Assembly: GCA_015066345.1 (NCBI GenBank)
Contig: SVOQ01000011.1
Span: 21,744-85,743 of the forward strand
DNA from: Oscillospiraceae bacterium
Lineage (GTDB): Bacteria > Bacillota > Clostridia > Oscillospirales > Acutalibacteraceae
DNA: 64,000 bases
Direction: 5' to 3'
This document shows positions 61,129 to 64,000 of the stretch, one piece after another. Made by a program: the position numbers and the translations under genes. Positions within the stretch are counted from its first letter, which is position 1; each line of letters starts with the position of its first letter. The notes beneath the pieces were generated by a model. It was given only the letters and a program-made list of their open reading frames with translations, searched no databases and was not told the origin of the DNA.

Positions 61129-62850
61129 ATGATTTACGACAAACCGCGTAACATTAGTTTTCGCGTGTTGCCTTCGGTTAAACCTAAACCGAAGAAAAAA
61201 TCAAAAGTTAATAAAGTCCCCCGCGACTTAAAAAATCAGCCGATAATCGACATTTCATCCATGCCGGTTATCGAGGGCGTACCTATGCTCAAATTTCCCG
61301 ATGACCCGAATCCCAATATTATAATTACAGAAAAAAGAGAGTACACACCCGAATTCGAAAAGGAAATAATCGATATTTCACAGTTACCCGATATAGACGG
61401 TGTGCCAATTCTCGATTTACCCAAAACTCCCGAAAAAACCGCAAAAGAAAGTATAAAACCGACAGAAGAAACCCCCGTTATTATTGAGGAGAAACCAAAA
61501 GACAAAAAGACGAAGAATGCAAAAAAAGAAAAGGTTAAAAAGGTCAGACCTGCAGGTTACAAAACCCACCTTATTAAAGCTGCTTCATTCTTCGTTATGC
61601 TTTACTTAGGTGCTACTATTGCATTTATTATTCCCTTAAGACCAACATTCTCACCCTCAGAAAAACGAAATCTTGCCAAATTCCCCGAATTCAGTGCTGA
61701 GGTTTTATTCTCGGGTGAATACTTCAATGATATAAACACTTGGTTTTCTGATACTTTCCCATACAGAGATTATCTCACTCAAATAGGCACGAGCATTAAA
61801 AATCTTTATGGTATAAATTCTATAAACATTCACGGTGATGTAGAGTCGGGCGACGATATCCCCGATGCACCCTTGGAAGTACCGTCAACTGAAGCACCCG
61901 TTGAAACAACCGCACCCAAGACCACCGAACCCAAGGACGAAGAAACCGACCTTAAAACCCAATCATTAGGTGCAATTATTGTTGCAGGTGATGCGGGTTA
62001 CGAGTACTATACATTCTCAAACGAACTCGCTCCCCGATTCATAAACTCCGTAAGTAATATAAAATCCTCGGTAAACGGTGATGCGGATGTTTACGCAATG
62101 ATAGTCCCCACAAGTATTGATATAACTCTTAACGATAATCTGCGTGAGCAGGTAGGCTCCGCAGACCAACAAAAAGCCCTTAATTATTTCAATTCATCCT
62201 TCCGCGACGTAAATACCGTTGACGGCATTTATAAAGCAGAAAGACTACACCGTAAAGAGTACACGTATTTCCGCACGGACCACCATTGGACCGCTTTGGG
62301 TGCGTACTATGCTTACGAACAATTCTGTATAGAAAAAGGCATAACCCCCATACCTTTGGAAAAATACGAAACCGAAACCTATGATGATTTCTTAGGTACA
62401 TTCTACTCCGGTTCAAATCAGACCGCCGAAATGGCTAAAAACCCTGACTCCGTTACCGCTTACCTACCCTACAATGATGTAAGTTGTCACATAGTTGAGG
62501 CTGACGGTGATGCTTTTTATTGGAATATTGTAACGGACGTTACAAACCACGACCGGGGTTCAAAATACATTACCTTTATTGGCGGTGACAATGCTCTTAC
62601 CACCATAACCAACAAGGATAACCCCGACGGTGAAACCTGTATTGTTATAAAGGAAAGTTACGGTAACGCATTTGTTCCGTTCCTTATCCCCCATTACAGT
62701 ACGATTTACGTTATTGACCCCCGTCACTACGACGGCACATTAAGTGATTTTACAAGCGATAAAGAAATTGATGACGTTATCTTTATTGCCAATATTTCAA
62801 CAACCAGAAACTATATCTATATTGACGCAATGGAAAGCCTTATTAAATAA
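61129..62850 (+). CDS. DHHW-family (AlgJ/AlgX-like) O-acetyltransferase with long cytoplasmic tail
   Basis: 573 aa. About 145 cytoplasmic residues precede one membrane helix (AASFFVMLYLGATIAFIIPL). This tail carries a duplicated motif, IDISSMPVIEGVPML and IDISQLPDIDGVPIL, then a Lys-rich stretch. Outside the membrane is an SGNH-like AlgX/DHHW domain: RTDHHWTALGAYYAY (about residue 382), a Thr/Pro linker, VPTSIDIT, and the Ser-containing IKESYGNAFVPFL. It should place acetyl groups on a polysaccharide, fed by the MBOAT protein. The gene follows by 21 bp. Confidence 0.9.
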   Translation: MIYDKPRNISFRVLPSVKPKPKKKSKVNKVPRDLKNQPIIDISSMPVIEGVPMLKFPDDPNPNIIITEKREYTPEFEKEIIDISQLPDIDGVPILDLPKTPEKTAKESIKPTEETPVIIEEKPKDKKTKNAKKEKVKKVRPAGYKTHLIKAASFFVMLYLGATIAFIIPLRPTFSPSEKRNLAKFPEFSAEVLFSGEYFNDINTWFSDTFPYRDYLTQIGTSIKNLYGINSINIHGDVESGDDIPDAPLEVPSTEAPVETTAPKTTEPKDEETDLKTQSLGAIIVAGDAGYEYYTFSNELAPRFINSVSNIKSSVNGDADVYAMIVPTSIDITLNDNLREQVGSADQQKALNYFNSSFRDVNTVDGIYKAERLHRKEYTYFRTDHHWTALGAYYAYEQFCIEKGITPIPLEKYETETYDDFLGTFYSGSNQTAEMAKNPDSVTAYLPYNDVSCHIVEADGDAFYWNIVTDVTNHDRGSKYITFIGGDNALTTITNKDNPDGETCIVIKESYGNAFVPFLIPHYSTIYVIDPRHYDGTLSDFTSDKEIDDVIFIANISTTRNYIYIDAMESLIK

Positions 62851-63572
62851 TGACCGAAGTAAACAGTTTTAAAAAAGGCTTGAAAGACGGTATCCCCATT
62901 TGTCTCGGCTATTTCTCGGTAGCATTTGCTTTCGGAATATTCGCCGTAGAAAACGGCTTAACCGTGTTTCAGGCAACCGTAATCTCATTAACAAACCTTA
63001 CATCCGCAGGTCAGTTGGCAGGTGTGCCCATTATAATGGGCGGAACACTCCCCGAACTTGCACTATCACAATTAATAATAAATTCAAGATACTCCCTTAT
63101 GTCCGTTTCACTTTCTCAGAAATTCTCGCACAAAGTGAAATTAAAAGACAAACTATTAATCTCCTACGCTAACACAGACGAGATTTTTGCAGTGGCAATT
63201 TCTCAAAAGGGTGAAATCGGCAAAAAGTATATGCTCGGACTTATGCTTTTACCGATTTTTGGTTGGACAAGCGGTACACTTATAGGTGCTGTCGCAGGTA
63301 ACATCTTACCCCCTATGGTTACGGCAGCTCTTGGTCTCGCTATTTACGGAATGTTTGTTGCAATAGTTGTACCCGCGGCTAAAAAAGAGAAAGCAACGGC
63401 ACTTTGCGTTGCAATAGCCATTGCCTTAAGTTGTGCTTTTAAATACATACCGCTTTTAACTAAAGTACCCACGGGCTTTACGGTTATTATATGCTCCGTT
63501 ATTGCCGCGGCAATATTAGCGGTGGTTGCCCCCATAAAAACAGAAGAGGAGGTAACCGAAAATGCCCAATAG
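62850..63572 (+). CDS. azlC: Branched-chain amino acid exporter subunit AzlC
   Basis: 240 aa, multi-helix membrane protein; FKKGLKDGIPICLGYFSVAFAFG and LTNLTSAGQLAGVPIIMGG are AzlC hallmarks. With AzlD it exports leucine-like and related amino acids. The ATG shares its A with the preceding stop (TAATG), so it is coupled to the DHHW gene even though no functional link is known. Confidence 0.93.
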   Translation: MTEVNSFKKGLKDGIPICLGYFSVAFAFGIFAVENGLTVFQATVISLTNLTSAGQLAGVPIIMGGTLPELALSQLIINSRYSLMSVSLSQKFSHKVKLKDKLLISYANTDEIFAVAISQKGEIGKKYMLGLMLLPIFGWTSGTLIGAVAGNILPPMVTAALGLAIYGMFVAIVVPAAKKEKATALCVAIAIALSCAFKYIPLLTKVPTGFTVIICSVIAAAILAVVAPIKTEEEVTENAQ

Positions 63573-63894
63573 TAAATTCTTTATATATCTTCTTGTAATG
63601 GCAGGTGTTACTTACCTCGTAAGAATGATACCAATGGCATTAATAAAGAAGAAAATCAAAAACAAATTCGTTCTTTCGTTTTTGCACTATATACCATACG
63701 CGGTTTTAAGCGTTATGACTATCCCTGCCTGTTTTTACGCTACGGACTCACCCATAACCGCGGTAGTCGGTTTCATAATAGCCGTAATTGCCGCATTTTT
63801 CGAACGAAGCCTTATACAGGTTGCCGCTTTATCCTGTGCGGGTGTGCTTATAACAGAAATAATAATGTATTTCATTAATCATAACCACCAGTAA
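63562..63894 (+). CDS. azlD: Branched-chain amino acid exporter subunit AzlD
   Basis: 110 aa, four helices, AzlD family (MAGVTYLVRMIPMALIKKKI, FLHYIPYAVLSVMTIPA). It overlaps azlC by 11 bp with GAGGAGG in the azlC tail. The last residues (HNHQ) and the stop codon are read from a hairpin that begins the element at 63883, so the C-terminus may have been altered by that element's arrival. Confidence 0.92.
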   Translation: MPNSKFFIYLLVMAGVTYLVRMIPMALIKKKIKNKFVLSFLHYIPYAVLSVMTIPACFYATDSPITAVVGFIIAVIAAFFERSLIQVAALSCAGVLITEIIMYFINHNHQ

Positions 63895-63953
63895 ACTGGT
63901 GGTTTGCTCTGCCCCTATAAGGGGCGAATGCTGGCTTAGCCCCTCGAAGGGGC
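63883..63953. repeat. Three-hairpin element at the right edge
   Basis: Consecutive hairpins AACCACCAGT-AA-ACTGGTGGTT (63883-63904), GCCCCTATAAGGGGC (63911-63925) and GCCCCTCGAAGGGGC (63939-63953), in sequence that is more GC-rich than its surroundings. It begins within the azlD 3-prime end and runs towards the window edge. The arrangement resembles subterminal hairpins of IS200/IS605-type or REP-like elements; no transposase is in view. Confidence 0.6.
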
Positions 63954-64000
63954 ACTGAAAGTTTAGCACCGCATTACAATCTCAAGCAGCCGCTCACGAG

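Overview
The window looks like chromosomal DNA of a spore-forming, low-to-mid GC member of the Firmicutes, most likely a gut-type Clostridia (Oscillospirales-like; this placement is inference). Support comes from sporulation genes (spoIIE, spoIVA, a SpoVD-type penicillin-binding protein), strong AGGAGG ribosome sites, a formate-tetrahydrofolate ligase, an anaerobic sulfatase maturase and a GGGtGRT/scaffold gene pair. About 58 protein genes, one tRNA, one insertion sequence, two hairpin-rich elements and a palindrome array were found.

Layout. 1-4.3 kb: the tail of a nucleoside hydrolase, then a run of five zinc-ribbon membrane proteins plus a DUF2752 protein, each with its own near-consensus SigA promoter. 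4.4-5.3 kb: ppa and rpsT. 5.4-11.2 kb (minus): a surface protein (leucine-rich repeats plus five FnIII-like repeats), an unknown protein, fhs and trpS in one operon. 11.3-16.1 kb (minus): clpC and spoIIE. 16.4-18 kb: an AMP-forming acyl-CoA synthetase. 18.1-21.2 kb (minus): two L,D-transpeptidase-like proteins, one carrying an FHA domain, and a UPF0340 protein. 21.2-21.6 kb: an array of seven short palindromes set between TGAAAT/ATTTCA spacers, abutting tRNA-Arg(CCT). 21.6-25.9 kb: GtrA/glycosyltransferase pair, a C_GCAxxG_C_C protein, an APC permease and a degenerate polysaccharide deacetylase.

26-40.2 kb (minus) is the division and cell wall (dcw) cluster: mraZ, rsmH, ftsL-like, spoVD-type PBP, murE, murF, mraY, ftsW/spoVE, murG, murA, ftsQ, ftsZ. 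It lacks murD, murC, murB and ftsA. It is driven by a TTGACA-N17-TATAAT promoter followed directly by four 10-bp repeats that fit a MraZ operator. The MurE DNPR motif implies meso-diaminopimelate peptidoglycan, in keeping with the L,D-transpeptidases.

40.3-64 kb is mixed accessory and housekeeping DNA: a condensation-domain-like protein with pncB, two XRE regulators (one with a perfect Spo0A box in its promoter), an IS1182-type element flanked by near-identical hairpins, pduL, a secreted GH28-like protein, a lipoprotein and a sugar nucleotidyltransferase, a CDF metal exporter, spoIVA, mgtC, a membrane-anchored Cys-type sulfatase with its radical-SAM maturase, a regulator/membrane protein pair, the GGGtGRT pair, an MBOAT/DHHW O-acetylation cassette, azlCD and a terminal hairpin element.

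No CRISPR array, prophage, toxin-antitoxin pair or classical defence system was seen. The least explained signals are the spacer-palindrome array beside tRNA-Arg, the FHA-linked transpeptidase, the zinc-ribbon paralogue run, and the joint absence of ftsA and of a canonical FtsZ tail.
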